A DNA stretch of 64,000 bases from Merluccius polli (GCA_030340625.1 JAOPHQ010004855.1:186001-250000), one strand, 5' to 3'. Shown: positions 1 to 12,159, numbered from the stretch's first letter. The notes: generated by a model from the letters alone, not told the origin. Numbers and translations: made by a program.

Positions 1-1914
1 TGCAGTGCCGTGGATGCCAACATATTTACTTAGACGTGACAGGAGGCCTGCATAGTCCACCGTGTCAAAGGCTGCTGTGAGATCAAGCAGCACTAAGACA
101 ACAGGGCACTTGGCATCCACAGACAGAGCAATATCGTTGTGCACCTTTAACAGTGCATACTCAGTGCTGTGCCGAGACCTAAACCCAGATTGGAACTTCT
201 CAAGAACAGAGTTATTCTCAAGAAAGGACTGTAATTGTATAAAAACAACTTTTTCTAAAACCTTAGAAAGAAAGGACAGATTGGAAACAGGTCTAAAATT
301 TGATAACACTGAGGGGACAAGATTAGGCTTTTTAAGAATGGGCCTGACCACAGCATGTTTAAAGGCAGCTGGGACAGTTCCTAATCTAAGGCAGGAGTTA
401 ATAAAAACCAGGAGACTGGGCCCCACAGTATTAAAAACCATTTTCAACACTTTGGCAGGGACAATATCCAATGGGCAATTTGTAGGTTTCAGAGATCTCA
501 CTATGTCACAGAGAGAAGAGAGGGTAACCAGTTCAAACTGATCAAACACAGCAGAATGAGTTGGGGCAACAGGCGAATCCTTATTTGTAATCACAATAAC
601 ACTCTCACTGGTGTCTTTTCTGACAGAATCCACTTTAAGAAAATTCTCACAGGTGGCTATTGATACATCAGTCACAGCAGAAGTGCATGGGTTAACAACA
701 GCGTTAATTGTATCAAATAACACCTTGGGACAATGACTGCTGCTAGAAATAATATTAGAGAGGTACTGAGATTTTGCTTCACGTACGGCTCTCTGATAAT
801 CAGTGAGACAGTCCCTTAACATTTCCAGAGACACATGCAGTTTGTCCTTCTTCAGTCTGCGTTCCGCCTGCCTGCAACGTTGCCTGATGGCGCGGGTGGT
901 GTCGTTCAACCAGGGATCCGTTCTTGGCTTGGCAGATTTTTGCCTAAAAGGGGCAATAGAGTCCAGAATCCCAGCACGATGGAGTGGAAGGAGAGAAAAT
1001 GATTAGGGCAGAGAGGGGAAGCCAAGCCGTTCAAGGGAATAAACTGTGAGTCATTGAAAGCAGCAGTAAATTCATCAGCCGTGGAGGGAGTGATGATACG
1101 CCGCTGACGGGATGGAGCAAGAGGTTTGCTGACTGGTTGGGGGGCTATCACTTCGAAAACGATGGGGAGATGATCTGAGATTGCAGTCTCAGAAATCTCT
1201 TTAAGGGAAACTGAGAGCCCGAAAGACATAACAAGGTCCAATGTGTGCCCAAGATGGTGTGTTGGTTTATCCACGGATTGAATCAAATTAAAAGTTGCCA
1301 ACAGGCTTTTGAAGTCAGTGGCAAATTGGTCAGATGTGAATTGGTCAAACGTGAACATTAAAATCCCCACAGATCAGGAGCTTGTCATATTTTGGGAGAA
1401 TGTCAGCCAGAAACTCAGAGAACTCAAGAATAAAGCCCTTATTATATTTCGGAGAGCGGTAGACAACTGCACACAGCACAGGACTTTCGAACTCCACCAC
1501 AAACATTTGCAGTTCATGAGGAGTATGTACCTGTGGGAAGAAGCCGACATTTAAAATTTTCATTGAACACAGCAGCAAGTCCCCCCCTCACCCCGACACT
1601 CGCGGGGAGCTGAAGAAAGAACAGCTGGGTGGGAGGAGCTCAGAGAACGCGCTGTATTCACCTGGTTTCCGCCAGGTTTCAGTCAACAGGAGGAAATCCA
1701 AGGAATGCGAAGTAAAAAAGTCATTTAGGATAAAAGTCTTATTTGCAACCGATCTGGTGTTGATGAGAGCCATGCGAACCAAATGCCGATCCGTCTGTTG
1801 GGAGGCCTGTTTAACCGGACGGAGATTCTCCAGCGCGCGGCCCCATCTACGGATCCTCACGGGTCGGCGGCAGGGAGGTGGGTACCGGCCTCTGGTACAG
1901 CCGGCAGCAGCCAT
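1..1914 (-). pseudogene. L2-like LINE endonuclease-reverse transcriptase, partial and frameshifted
   Basis: Read leftward on the minus strand, this is a non-LTR retrotransposon protein running off the window edge. Positions 1914-1588 give the start of an APE-type endonuclease (ALINTRSVANK, LLLTETW). Positions 1578-1345 continue it in another frame (VVYRSP, ICGDFN), and 1370-906 give the end (HTLDLVMS, ISDHLPI). From about 935 down to 1 a third frame is open through the linker into the reverse transcriptase, with NFRPVSNLSFLSK, FQSGFRSRHSTEYALL and DLTAAFDTVD (about 85-50). The catalytic FADD-type box would lie beyond the edge. At least two frameshifts break the endonuclease, so this copy cannot make one protein. 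L2/CR1-group placement rests on these motifs. The 5' boundary is treated separately. Confidence 0.85.
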
Positions 1915-2325
1915 CGGTAGGAGTAATCCACGAAGCCTCAGATGTCATAGCCAGCGCAATCAGAAGAGACCAAACAGCGGATGGCACGCGTTGTATGTGG
2001 TGGACGAAGCCAGGTGAGCTTTCAGCTGGCATATTACTCCACCTCTCTTTCCTCGTCTTCTGTGACGGCTGTTGTATGGTGACAGACCAGGTAGACACCA
2101 TAGGTAAGACGGTACAGACGCCAGAGCAGGTGGCGGTGGCTTTGTCTGATCGTTAAAGTCATGGATCGGTAGTTTATCCACAGAAACACAGATTTTTAAG
2201 AGACTCAGGCGATCATACACCAGTAGTGATAACACTGTTAGATAAAAGCGATAAAAACAGGACAATACACAGAAAAGGTAGCAGCGGTAGACGGCCATCC
2301 ACACACAATGGCGCCATCTTTACAG
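1915..2325 (-). mobile_element. 5' region of the same L2-like LINE
   Basis: The minus strand between about 2325 and the coding start contains an AAGATGGCGCC stretch (2306-2317), resembling the AAGATGGCGGC found at the start of the other LINE at 55.85 kb. No independent protein is recognisable here, so I treat it as LINE 5' untranslated DNA. The outer boundary is approximate because no target duplication can be seen. Confidence 0.5.
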
Positions 2326-2962
2326 AGCTAATATGCTAAATAATAACAAAATAATCTTAAACTTTACGTTTAAACACTAGTTCGTAGGCCTATTGAGTAG
2401 GCTACATTGAGTAGGCTACATTTTCCCATTTTTCTTGAACACATTTTCAATAAGAGTCCATCCACCACAGTCTTTAAAAATCCTGGGGGAAACACGTCAT
2501 GTAACTACCCTACATGCTACTATGTAACTGTACACTATATATTGCCATTTGTCTGAGGAAAGACTCACTCCAATGTATACACTAGAGAGGGAAGAGTAAG
2601 TCATTTCAGTATATCCTGTTTTGAGGCATTTTTTAGCTTGAGTTGAAAGGGTATTTCAATAGAAATTTAGAATCTATTTTCTAGTGTCACTGCTGGTGTG
2701 GCATAGTGTAAAAACTGAGAGCAATTGATGGTAAATTGCCCACTTAATGAGTTTCAGTTAGCTGAGTCCAATAGATTGATTGTGTTTAGGGGTTGAGCCC
2801 ACTCTACCTAGCATCAGGCACAGTGAATAAAGACCCGGTTGAACCAAGAAAAGGGAGTCTCTTTGTGGAAGTCCATCGAGGAAGCCCATGAGCTACATCT
2901 TTTTTCACAAATCGTAGCTATGTGCCAAATCACAATCAGGGCGTCTGCCCAGAGAAGACACC
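2326..2962. other. Unannotated stretch
   Basis: I see no gene. A single degenerate copy of the acatgctactatgtaact unit (about 2511-2530) occurs here, related to the arrays at 3.3, 3.7 and 5.7 kb. Confidence 0.4.
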
Positions 2963-3175
2963 ATGGAGCCCCTGCTCAGCAACCCATCCAACCTGCTCTA
3001 CCCAACGCTCTCAACCTGCACAGACCTTGAAACGATGGGGGGACTCTGGAACTGCCAGTCTGTCAAGATGGCAGACCTTAGCCTATGCCCTCCCTCCAGA
3101 CTATCCACTTCCTGGCCCTCACAGAGACCTGGATCACCCCTCACAGAGACCTGGATCACTACCTCAGCTGGCCGG
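2963..3175 (+). pseudogene. Fragment of a LINE endonuclease N-terminus
   Basis: A plus-strand frame from 3085 reads SLQTIHFLALTETWIT, the typical beginning of an APE endonuclease in CR1/L2-type LINEs. An overlapping frame from 2963 supplies plausible upstream residues (LWNCQS). A short direct duplication (tcacagagacctggatcacc, about 3119-3157) repeats the LTETWIT codons. No downstream endonuclease or RT follows, so it is a small dead fragment. Confidence 0.55.
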
Positions 3176-3263
3176 CTGATAACGCCATTGCTAGGAGGAT
3201 GGAAAGGTTGCTTAGTAAGTCACCACTCTTCTCTGTTTTGGCACTGCAGTGGTGGAACAAGCA

Positions 3264-3332
3264 AACTACACTACATGCTACTGCCATGTAACTACACTAC
3301 ATGCTACTATGTAACTACACTGCATGCTATGG
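3264..3332. repeat. Minisatellite fragment (tgtaactacactacatgctac unit)
   Basis: About three imperfect copies of a 20-25 bp unit. The same unit recurs at 3717-3788 and 5705-5862. Confidence 0.8.
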
Positions 3333-4228
3333 TACAGTGTGGAAAGAGAGGAATAGTTGAGTGTCATTTACACAGCATCGGTAAGAAACTGTGATTCCAG
3401 AGCCTAGTGATTTAGTATACAGGGAGAAAAGAAGAACACTGTTTGGAATGAATACAGCAAGGGAATTGAAATGGAAAGGAAAGGAAATAGACATTTTTAG
3501 TTAAAGAATTTGGTTGTATATAATTTGTATAAATATTTTTAAGCTACTCCTATTTCAATTAATCTTCTTAATTAAAATGGTTAGATGTAACCAGCCTGTG
3601 GACAGGGGGGCGAAGCAGGTTAGGCCAGCAGAGGTGGGAGGGAGGATAGCAGCAGGAGTGAAAGAGGAGCTGATGTATTTTCTTAGTAAAGTATGTTACA
3701 AAGTCATTAGATGTAGTTACATTACATGCTACTATGTAACTACACTACATGCTACTGCCATGTAAATACACTATATGCTATTGTCATGCAGAGGTGTCAA
3801 AAGTATTCACATTCGTTACTCAGGTAGAAGTATAGATACTAGACTTTAAAAAGACTTAAAGAAGTTGAAGTATCAACTCAAGCTTTTTACTTATGTAAAA
3901 GCGTAAAAGTACTGGTTTCAAAACTACTTAAAGTATAAATTAAAAGTAATGTGAAAAAAATGCCATTAAGGACAAAAGCTTAGGCCAAACATTTTTCTAA
4001 ACACCATGATGACTATAATGTTATATTAAAATGTTATGTTGAAAAATTTGGGATGCACTAGCATACCTGTTTCAGCCGCATATATGCCCATTGAAAATGA
4101 ACGGATTTTAGTACTCCTACTAGAAAAAGTTCACTGGAACGCCACTCAAAGTCGGAGTTCCTACTTGTAAACTCGGGCCAAATCCATCTACCGAATGGAT
4201 GTATAATAGTTCTATTATACATTATTAT

Positions 4229-5186
4229 TAGTGTTGGGCATAGATTAATTTCTTTAATCTAGATTAATCTAACTGTAATCTTGGAATGAATCTAGATTAA
4301 TCTAGATTAAAATGGCTCATTTGAATTCTGTCGAAGGCATTCATAATATGCGTGTGCTACCTAAATAATGACTAAAAATAAGTCTGCGCGATTGTTGCCG
4401 GGGGGGGGGGGGGGGGGATTGTTGACCGGAGGGGGAGAGGTGCGCGATTGTTGACGGGGGGGGGGGGGGGACACCGCGAAATGACACCGCGAATACAGAC
4501 GTTTATCATCTTTTTTTAAATATATATTTTTTCAGAGGCCCCTGATTGGCCGAGGCCCCGGGCTGAAGCCCAGGTAAGCCCGTGCATTAAGGCGCCACTG
4601 CCCAGACCTACGACCGACGGGGGGGGCAGCCCGTTCTCATCCCAACTCGTAATATACCGACGATTTGTCACGCCCCTAGACGTCTGACATTGACGCAAAA
4701 GGTACCCTCCCGCGTCTGTGTGAAATGATCTGAGTTCTCATAAACCCGTTCGCGGTGGTAAGAGACGAGCAGAGTCTACAGCGTCCATTCACTCCAATAA
4801 TAACCCGGTCACGGTGATAGATTACACTAACCCTAACCATAACCCTAACCCTAACCCTTTTTGGAGTGAATTGTTTCACAGTAGACTGCGGACGCTGTAG
4901 ACTCTGCTCGTCTCTTACCAACGCGAATGGGTTTATGAGAACCCCCAGATCGTTTCACACAGACGCGGGAGGGTACCTTTTGCGTCAGTATCAGACGTCT
5001 AGGGGCGTGACAAATCGTCGGTATATTACAAGTTGGGATGAGAATGTGTTGGGGGGGTGGGGGGTCGCCTTGGTGGAAATCCGCTATAGACCCAGCTCCC
5101 AACCCAACTTTGAGAATAGATTAACGGCGATATCGTAGCGTCTCACGTTATCGCAGCGCGTTAATGCCAATAACGGCCCACCACTA
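4229..5186. mobile_element. Nested hAT-type element (TSD ATTATTAT)
   Basis: Ends are TAGTGTTGGGC and GCCCACCACTA, inverted with one mismatch, flanked by ATTATTAT at 4221-4228 and 5187-5194. It sits inside the 3789-5704 element. It contains poly-G tracts (4399-4417 and 4457-4470) and a large fold-back unit. No coding capacity is seen. Confidence 0.88.
4632..5048. repeat. Fold-back hairpin with telomere-like core
   Basis: Left arm 4632-4798 and right arm 4859-5048 are inverted copies. Both arms carry TCATCCCAACT, ATACCGACGATTTGTCACGC and AAAAGGTACCCTCCCGCG in opposite orientation. The right arm has about 20 extra bases. The loop (about 4826-4857) consists of CCCTAA-type repeats (CTAACCCTAACC), identical to vertebrate telomere units. 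Confidence 0.88.
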
Positions 5187-5862
5187 ATTATTATACATGT
5201 ATAATAATTCTATTATGCATCCATGATCTACCCCAACTTCACGGAGAGTCAGGTGTCTGATGACACGCAACTATGGTCAATCTCGTGCACCTGGAAGCTT
5301 GGAGGTCAGAAATCAGAAATTTCAACTGGGAAATCCAACTGTTCTGGAATGCAGCATATGTCATGTACAGGTGTCCAAACCAATAGAGTGTCAGAATGGT
5401 AAATGTTTATACTTCTCATCCAATCACATTCACTCTATCCGGATGCCGCGATTTATCTGGATAGGTTTTTGTGTGTGTGTTTTTTTGAACGATGACAAGC
5501 CGGAATGAAAACAAGCCGAAATTAAATAGGAGTAACAAGGCTTGTTTTTAAATGTAAGGAGTATAAAGTACATATAATTGCGTGAAAATGTAAGGACTAG
5601 AAGTAAAGTCGGCTGAAAACTAAATACTCCTGTAAAGTATAGATACCCAAAATTTCTACTTAAGTAAAGTAACAAAGTATTTGTACTTGTACTCGACACC
5701 TCTGTTGTCATGTAACTACACTGCATGCGACTGCCATGTAACTACACTGCATGCTATTGTCATTTAACTACACTACATGCTACTAGGTAACTAAACTATA
5801 TGCTACTGTCGTAACTGCACTACATGCTACTATGTAACTAACTACATGCTACTGTCATAAGT

Positions 5863-6304
5863 GACTTTCAGACAGCACCCCTCACTTCAGACAATGTTTG
5901 ATCAGACCATTATTAAGCAGGCCAGAAACTAAGTGCTTCACTTGAACTACCAGCCCCTGTCCTCAGGCAGACCCTTCAGAGTCCCACAGTGCAGGTTCAA
6001 CACATTCCTTTTTTTTTTTTAAAGTATCTGCTTTTCAGCCCATCTGCTAAAAAGCATTTCAAATATTTATATAAAGCCACTTAAACATCCATCCATTAAC
6101 AATATAATTTGTCAAAATTACTTTGTTGTACCAATTGTGCTGAAGAGCATTTAGCATGTGTGCCCTCGCCATGAATGTAAACAATGGTTTCATCACCAGA
6201 CCGGTATTTTCCTTTAAGGTGCAGGTATTGGGCTTGGTAACATTCTCAACGATACCTACAGGTAGACTTGCAGACATCTGGGGATCCAACACTATGCTAT
6301 TTTC

Positions 6305-6340
<36 letters not shown>

Positions 6341-7452
6341 TCCTGCGTGCGCGTGTGTGAGAGAGAATTAGCTGGCTCTAATTTTAGTCAGCAAGGCATT
6401 TCGGTGGAACACAAGGCTTGTCCCCTAAGGAAAGCAAACATGTCATCTCTCAGGCAGGTGTCTGAATGAGCCAAGCAGCCATTTGTCACAAAGCACCTCA
6501 CTGTCATTTGTTTGGTTAATTGTGGTGTTGCAACGAGACTCAGTGCAGCGCCTAGAAAATTAGCTAGGTAACAGCTGTCTTGCTTCTAGTGGTTCATCCC
6601 AACCCAACTGACGACAACGGATGCGTGAAGACCAGGGCAGGAAATGTTCCAGTGATTTGTTAGTATTTGGAAACGGATCAAACCATTGCAGTCACAGGTG
6701 GGGTGGGAGGTTCAACAGGGGGAGCAGGGCAAACAGAGACTTCCATCGATGAGCAATTAAGCTTCGAGAACAGAGGAGCCCTTCAACAGGCAGACGTACA
6801 AGAGACAGCACAGCAGGCTCTCTGACTTTGATCATTCCTCCAAAGTCCAGGTGAGCAGGGACTTTGGAGGAATAGCACAAACATGATTTAATATTCATCC
6901 GGTTTAAGATGGGGGAGGAGGGGAATAGCACAACAAACAACGTAGGGGGCCCCCTTCCTTCTGAAAAACTCTTAAGGAAGCTGTGTCAAAGAGAGAAGAG
7001 AGAATCGACAAATCGACATTTGATTTTGTCCCATGCTGTTCTTATGGTCTCGGACAAACAGAAGATGGAAAAAAAAATCAGAGGAAAGGCCCTCTGTGTC
7101 TGGGGGCCCCTGGGTCATTAGCCTACAACACCCTTCCTTTTGGGGCCACTTTCCTTTTGAAAAACAAAAAAAGATAGATAAAGATATGTGGCCATCAGAT
7201 GAATTAGTTTTTTCAGAAGGAAGGGCCCTCTACTGTGCAAGAGACTGATACAACTATGGATTCTGGTCTTGATGACACCATCCAAGAGAACAGGAGATGA
7301 ATGGGTCATCCTCCCTCATCATCATCATCAGATTGTCAGGAAGGGGTGATGCCCTAAGGAGGGGGCAATATTACTTTGATCTCCTATGAAAGCTATGAAG
7401 GAGGAGCAAACACCTGGGGCTGGCTAGAAAATATATATGAGAGAGATAATGG
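5863..7452. other. Unannotated stretch with a GT microsatellite
   Basis: I find no convincing gene. A GT dinucleotide run lies at 6306-6335. Around 6906-7250 there are two loosely similar blocks (gggggccccc, ccttcctt, ttttgaaaaac), which suggests an old duplication. A GTGAGC after CCAG at 6850 resembles a splice donor, but I see no supporting exon. Confidence 0.4.
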
Positions 7453-7638
7453 CTGCGTTCGAAACTGCATACTAATGTACTATAATAAAGTATGCATTCT
7501 GGGATACTTGGCTGTATACTTCAGTGTGAAGGGTCTGCTGGTAATGGCATACTTAATCGTTCATTTAGTAAGCAGTATGCAGTACATACTCATTGAGTAT
7601 GAGGTAGGCAGTATGTTAGTATGCGATTTTGAACACAG
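7453..7638. mobile_element. Small inverted-repeat element (MITE-like)
   Basis: Starts CTGCGTTCGAAACTGCATAC and ends with the imperfect inverse (GTATGCGATTTTGAACACAG). Its interior consists of short palindromic AGTATGC/GCATACT motifs, as in AT-rich fish MITEs. The superfamily is not clear because no convincing target duplication is visible; a GA run adjoins the right end. Confidence 0.55.
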
Positions 7639-8140
7639 AGAGAGAGAGAGGGAGAGAGAGAATGGGTGTCATTAGGCATGGACGTCCGGAGCTACAGCCC
7701 CAGATGTTTTATGAATAGCCCCAGATCTCAAAAGAATGTATTTATTTTAATGTAGTACAAAAAAAAGCCCCAGACCTATTTTTATCTGTCTTTCCGATCA
7801 TGCAATAAAGTCCTCAAAAATAATATGATATCGTTGATCCAAAACGCAACGTTGGGGTCCTCTGTGTGTCATTCAAGCAGTAGTTCTACTTCACATTACT
7901 TGGCACGTGCACATTTTGTGTGAGCACGACAGACAAAGAGAGAGAGCGCAACGGTTACAGGGCTTGTCATTGCACTTTACTGCATGAACTGTATCTGAAA
8001 ATTGTGTGTGTGTGTGTGTGCACATGCGCCCGTTGTAACTGCCATCGTTAATGCAGCAGAGAAAGATATGCTTTGGACACTAGTACTAAACATGTACCTC
8101 GTCACAGTACTACGGATGGCCTTTAAACAAGCCTTGGCCA
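7639..8140. other. Unannotated stretch
   Basis: Contains a short GA run at the left end and a GT run at 8003-8020. No gene or bounded element is recognisable. Confidence 0.35.
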
Positions 8141-8395
8141 GTGGCCGCATCTACAAACTACATGGACATGGCTTTTAATGATAAAATCATGAAGTACCAA
8201 CCCATACGGGCAAAACTAAGCGACCTAGGCTATCAATGCAAGCTAGTCGTGTTGATTTTTGGCAGCTTGGGGCATGTCCACAATCTTGTTTTCAGTGGAT
8301 TAAGGCTGGCAGGACTCTCCAGCAGAAAAACAAAACAGCTAGCAAAGTTTTGCTCCATATCTGCAGTTCTAGGCAGCCTTGCAGTGTGGCTCAGG
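8141..8395 (+). pseudogene. C-terminus of a restriction-endonuclease-type LINE, interrupted by a transposon
   Basis: The frame reads KIMKYQPI, LVVLIFGSLGHVHNLVFSGL and KQLAKFCSISAVLGS. I recognise this as the end of the C-terminal endonuclease region of early-branching LINEs (R2/NeSL/Dong-type) in fish. The K..KY.P spacing fits the lysine-tyrosine part of the restriction-like nuclease. The frame stops making sense at 8395, exactly at a hAT insertion, and resumes just inside the right target duplication (about 12155) with a few codons to a TGA at 12177-12179. Only the final 90 or so residues are present, so the copy is 5'-truncated near 8145. Family assignment is from memory and moderate. Confidence 0.6.
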
Positions 8396-8878
8396 CAGTG
8401 GCGGATTAAGGTGGTCACGGGCCCCTAGGCTACTGTTTGTTTGGGCCCTCCACATTATTAATCATGCTTTATCAGAAAAAAAACCCGCTTGGAACTTTGG
8501 CCACGCTTACACACGTGCGCACACGTTGACTGCTCATTTCCACCGGGGACGTGAGCGTCGCGTTACGGCTGCGTCGCGGTCACCGCTGCTGATCGCTGCC
8601 ACTCTAGTCAATGAAAGCATTTCCACCGGGCGCGCTGCGGAACGTCTCAGCAGCGTCCCAGGAGCGGCGCGCCGCAGCCGCAACACTATCTTTACGTAGC
8701 GTTCTATTTTTGACGCGAGCCGCTGCTGAACTGCGTCAATTTAAACAGAGCAGACCGACCGGACAGGAAGTGAAATAGTAAAAGCCATAGAGCATCCGGT
8801 CAATTTTCAAAATAAAAACACCCTCCCGATCGAACACGGCCACAAATCGTTGTCGTTTATAACTGACTTTGTCTATAG

Positions 8879-10378
8879 CAGTGGTTCTCAACCTTTTTTG
8901 AACAAATGCCCCCCTGACCATTCCATGATCCTCGTACCACCCCCCCCCCCCCCCCTTACAAAGAAAACCCCAAAAAACTACAGGGTGCTGGTGCTTTAAG
9001 TGTTCTTGTAGTAAACAGTGTGTTAAGACTGGAGGACTTCAACTGACATCGGGTTTTATGATGAGAGAAGCCATTGTTATGCTTTAAAATCCCTGTTTTT
9101 ATTGGATTGGAGCTGTTTATGTATTTATGCCCCCAACAACTTGATGTGCTGCTGAGCAAATCTGACCATTTTACAGGAAATTAAAGCATTGCCTCCAAAT
9201 GTTTTTGAGATAGGTCATGTTTGTACATTACTTAACTGGAGAAACTGGTAAACAACATGGAAATGTTATTTTAGTTGTAATGTGATATAACATATTAATT
9301 ATAATAGGATAGGTTATATAAGATATTAAATAGTCCGCTCGACTTGTAAAAATTAAAAAAACCCTCACAATTTTAACTCTAAAACGCATTAAAGTATTAT
9401 TAATTGATTAAATATTTCTTTCTTTCGTGACCATGGTATAAGCGGGATAATGCCCTTCGAGGTGTCCATTAACAGAAATTAATGGACGACGCGGAGGCGT
9501 GAACCGTCCGACGCGGAGGCGTCGCGTCGGACGGTTGCTTCCGCAAAGTCCATTCATGTCGTCGGGCATTATCCCTTACTTATACTATACTTTATATTTC
9601 GGCTGCAAACCACAATTCTTTTTTCGTTCTCCGTAACTTTGAAATATCTCCACACTGCCGACATCGTTGTTTACGTTTACCGCGTCACTGCACGTTCTTT
9701 GATTGCGTCAGTAAAACGCGCCGGGTCACTGCACATTGTTTGCTTGCGTCATTAAAACGCGGCGTTAATATTTTATATATAAATTCGGCCTTGTTTTTCA
9801 CACATTCCACCGAATACCGAATATGGCTTTTTTTGCAATATTTGGACGAATATATTCGGTTACCGAATATTCGGTGCATCCCTATTTGATTGTAATGTTG
9901 TGTGTGATTAAACGTGGTTACATTATCGTGCTTGTGTACGTTTTCATTGGTTATTTAAGTTTTAGCCCGCGAAGATGAGGTGACAGCTGTTAAAAGTAGC
10001 GTTTGTGTTTCCCGGGTTTCGCTGCTGCTGTGGTGGATTTGTTTAGGGCGTTACTATGGAGACCGTTCCTGCTCGGCTTGTCCGATCGTGAACAGGGAGC
10101 AGAGGGGAGATCTCCAGGGGCGACGTCGGGGTTTACTCCCTTTTACCCAGCAGTGGAAGCAGCAGACTCGGGTTCTTGGTCTCAGACAGCAGCTTTATTT
10201 TTAGTTGGGAAACCAAGAAAGTTTAAAATGTAGAGTTCAAATGAACTTTGTACAAGTCAAATTGTGGTGCCCCCATTCGTGCCTGAGCGCCCCCATACCA
10301 GCCCTCACGCGTCCAGCGCCCCCCAAAATGTTTATAACGCCCCCCAGGGGGCGGTACAGGCCCCCTTGAGAAACCATG
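8879..10378. mobile_element. Nested hAT-type element (TSD GTCTATAG)
   Basis: Begins CAGTGGTTCTCAACC and ends GAGAAACCATG, flanked by GTCTATAG at 8871-8878 and 10379-10386. A poly-C tract at 8938-8955 and the GCCCCC-rich right end (10260-10365) are typical of this fish family. It is non-autonomous and contains a hairpin MITE at 9431-9596. Confidence 0.92.
9431..9596. mobile_element. Hairpin MITE, CCATGGTATAAG family, copy A
   Basis: The left end ATGGTATAAGCGGGATAATG pairs with the right end CATTATCCCTTACTTATAC. Inside is a GC-rich palindromic core (GACGCGGAGGCGT / CGCGTCGGACGG). A related copy lies at 35062-35193. Confidence 0.7.
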
Positions 10379-10442
10379 GTCTATAGGCTACAGCACAACA
10401 CATTAGGACATAATAACAATAAACAACACTAAACACAATTAA

Positions 10443-11628
10443 AGGAGCTATATGTAAGAAATGTACTCAAAGTAATCATAAAATGACCCTAATATGTCAC
10501 TAGACATTGAGGAATCATGTTAATTTCAAGTATTTATGTCAGACATAATAGTAGTCCAGCCAGAATATTTAATTTCAAACGCAATATTTCTGTACCAGGA
10601 AAACTGTTTTGTTTACATTTTGTGTTTTGGTCTGTTGCTCCACCTTCTGCCTAGCGTCCAATCGCGAAGTCAGTACTGTGTCGCCATCCGGGTTGCCAGA
10701 TCTGCGCTGCAGCCATTTACTGTATAAGGCTGCAGCTACAAATGTTTCGGGTCAGAAATGTCTGACGTTACTAAATGCATTCGTGAACATGTTTACATTG
10801 CACTATTAGCCTACCAAATATATTTTAGTTGGGTAATGAAAATGGTCTATGTTTCCACTGGAGAATTATATTTGGCTTATCGCCATTATTCAGTTTTTGC
10901 TAGAAAAACATGTTTGAAGCGAATCATTGCGTCGTTGCCTCATGGGCGTTTTCACGAAGTCAGTATCGTTTGCTCAATGACTGTATGTAAGGATTTCACA
11001 CCATTGAGGGCCATTTACTGCACACCGACTGCAGTGTGGATGATAATAAAACAGCGGTCAGAGCTGGCGTATGTGTCCGTTGGGGGCTGCTCTATTCGGA
11101 CACATTACTATGAAGCCCCGGTGACGGTGTGGGAGTGCGGATGATAATAAAACAGCGGTCAGAGCTGGCGTGTGTGTCCGACAGGGCTGCTCTATTCGGA
11201 CACATTACTATGAAGCCCCGGTGATGGTCTGGAAGTGTGGATGATAATAAAACAGCGGTAACATGTGTGTGTGTCCGAGAGGGCTGCTCTATTCGGACAC
11301 ATTACTATGAAGCCCCGGTGACGGTGATGCAGTTGGTCAATATTATCAGGGATCTATGCAAGGCAAGTGTATTTGTATAGCACACTTCATACACAGAGGC
11401 AATTCTATGTTCTTTACCTAAATAAAAGCAAAGAACAGTATGTAAAACACTTGTCATGGTTGCTCCTTCTAGTAGACGCAGTGTTGTGTTGAGTAATCCG
11501 GGAACGGGGAATCTGGCAACCGCTACTCTGGGGGGGGAGGGGGAGGGAGTACCACGCTGTACAGTATTTACAACGTGGTTGCAATAACAGTTTTGGCCAG
11601 AGAGGGAGCAATCCTACATATAGGTCCT
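10443..11628. mobile_element. Kolobok-like TTAA element
   Basis: Terminal repeats AGGAGCTATATGTA and TACATATAGGTCCT are inverted with one mismatch and are flanked by TTAA at 10439-10442 and 11629-11632. A TTAA duplication fits Kolobok (or piggyBac-like) non-autonomous elements. The interior carries a tandem repeat of about 100 bp. No transposase. Confidence 0.75.
11039..11332. repeat. About 100-bp tandem repeat, three copies
   Basis: The start GATGATAATAAAACAGCGGT recurs at 11039, 11140 and 11240. Each unit also carries GGGCTGCTCTATTCGGACAC and TATGAAGCCCCGGTGA. It lies inside the TTAA element at 10443-11628. Confidence 0.88.
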
Positions 11629-12159
11629 TTAAATCAGACAAAAAAGTAAACATGTACTATATAGCCTACCAACTCATGGTAGAAGCACACAAATCTAGGA
11701 AAAACGACCAAATCAACAGCAAATCAACTTCTGACAGACAAAGCAACTGCAAGTCAACTTCGGAAAGGCAAAGTAACCTTTTATTTGTTTGTTCTATTTT
11801 GACATCCACAAATTATCGCGTGTCTCCTGATTCTCGCGTGGTGTAGTTCTCGTGTGGTCTCTTGTAGTTCTCACGTGATCCCGCGAATCCAGCCGCCTCG
11901 CAGAGCTACGCTGCCGTCGCGTCCGGTGGAAATTGACGCAGGGCAGAGGACGCAGCCATTCCGCGGCGCTGCCGTAACGCGACGCTCACGTCCCCGGTGG
12001 AATTAATTTTAATTAATTTTTTAAAATGTTTCTAAGGGCCCCAGCGTAGTAAATTAAAAACAATAAAAATAGTCTGGCCAATCCGGGGCCCCTGCACACG
12101 TGGGGCCCCTAGGTTACAGCCCAGGCCAGCCTGTGCATTAATCCGCCCTTGGGCGCAGG

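Larger units (their letters stand above)
3789..5704. mobile_element. hAT-type non-autonomous element (TSD TTGTCATG)
   Basis: The element begins CAGAGGTGTC and ends GACACCTCTG, perfect 10-bp terminal inverted repeats. It is flanked by the 8-bp direct repeat TTGTCATG at 3781-3788 and 5705-5712. An 8-bp duplication with CAG-type ends is the hAT signature. Subterminal DNA is rich in AAGTA/TACTT motifs (AAGTATAGATAC occurs near both ends). No transposase is encoded. About half the length is a second nested element. Confidence 0.93.
3717..5862. repeat. Minisatellite array split by a transposon
   Basis: Copies of the acatgctactatgtaacta unit lie at 3717-3788 and again at 5705-5862. The DNA between them is a transposon with its own target duplication, so the array was continuous before insertion. 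The units vary at several positions and in spacing (about 20-25 bp). Confidence 0.8.
8396..12151. mobile_element. hAT-type element interrupting the LINE (TSD GGCTCAGG/GGCGCAGG)
   Basis: Ends are CAGTGGCGGATTAA and TTAATCCGCCCTTG, inverted with one mismatch and one end difference. Flanks at 8388-8395 and 12152-12159 match 7 of 8. Subterminal GC-rich blocks at 8530-8700 and 11885-12005 are inverted relatives (both contain the gcgtcgcgttacgg / ccgtaacgcgacgc motif). The interior has been enlarged by two further insertions (8879-10378 and 10443-11628). No transposase remains. Confidence 0.88.

Noticed and set aside
62..1554. Plus-strand frames at the left edge
   Set aside because: They are antisense shadows of the minus-strand LINE, whose motifs (DLTAAFDTVD, FQSGFRSRHSTE) are clear.
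6692..7309. Possible exons near 6.7-7.3 kb
   Set aside because: One donor-like GTGAGC but no matching acceptor, conserved protein or consistent frame.
8141..8428. Small host membrane protein (MAASTNY...)
   Set aside because: The sequence fits the C-terminus of a LINE, and its end coincides with a hAT insertion.
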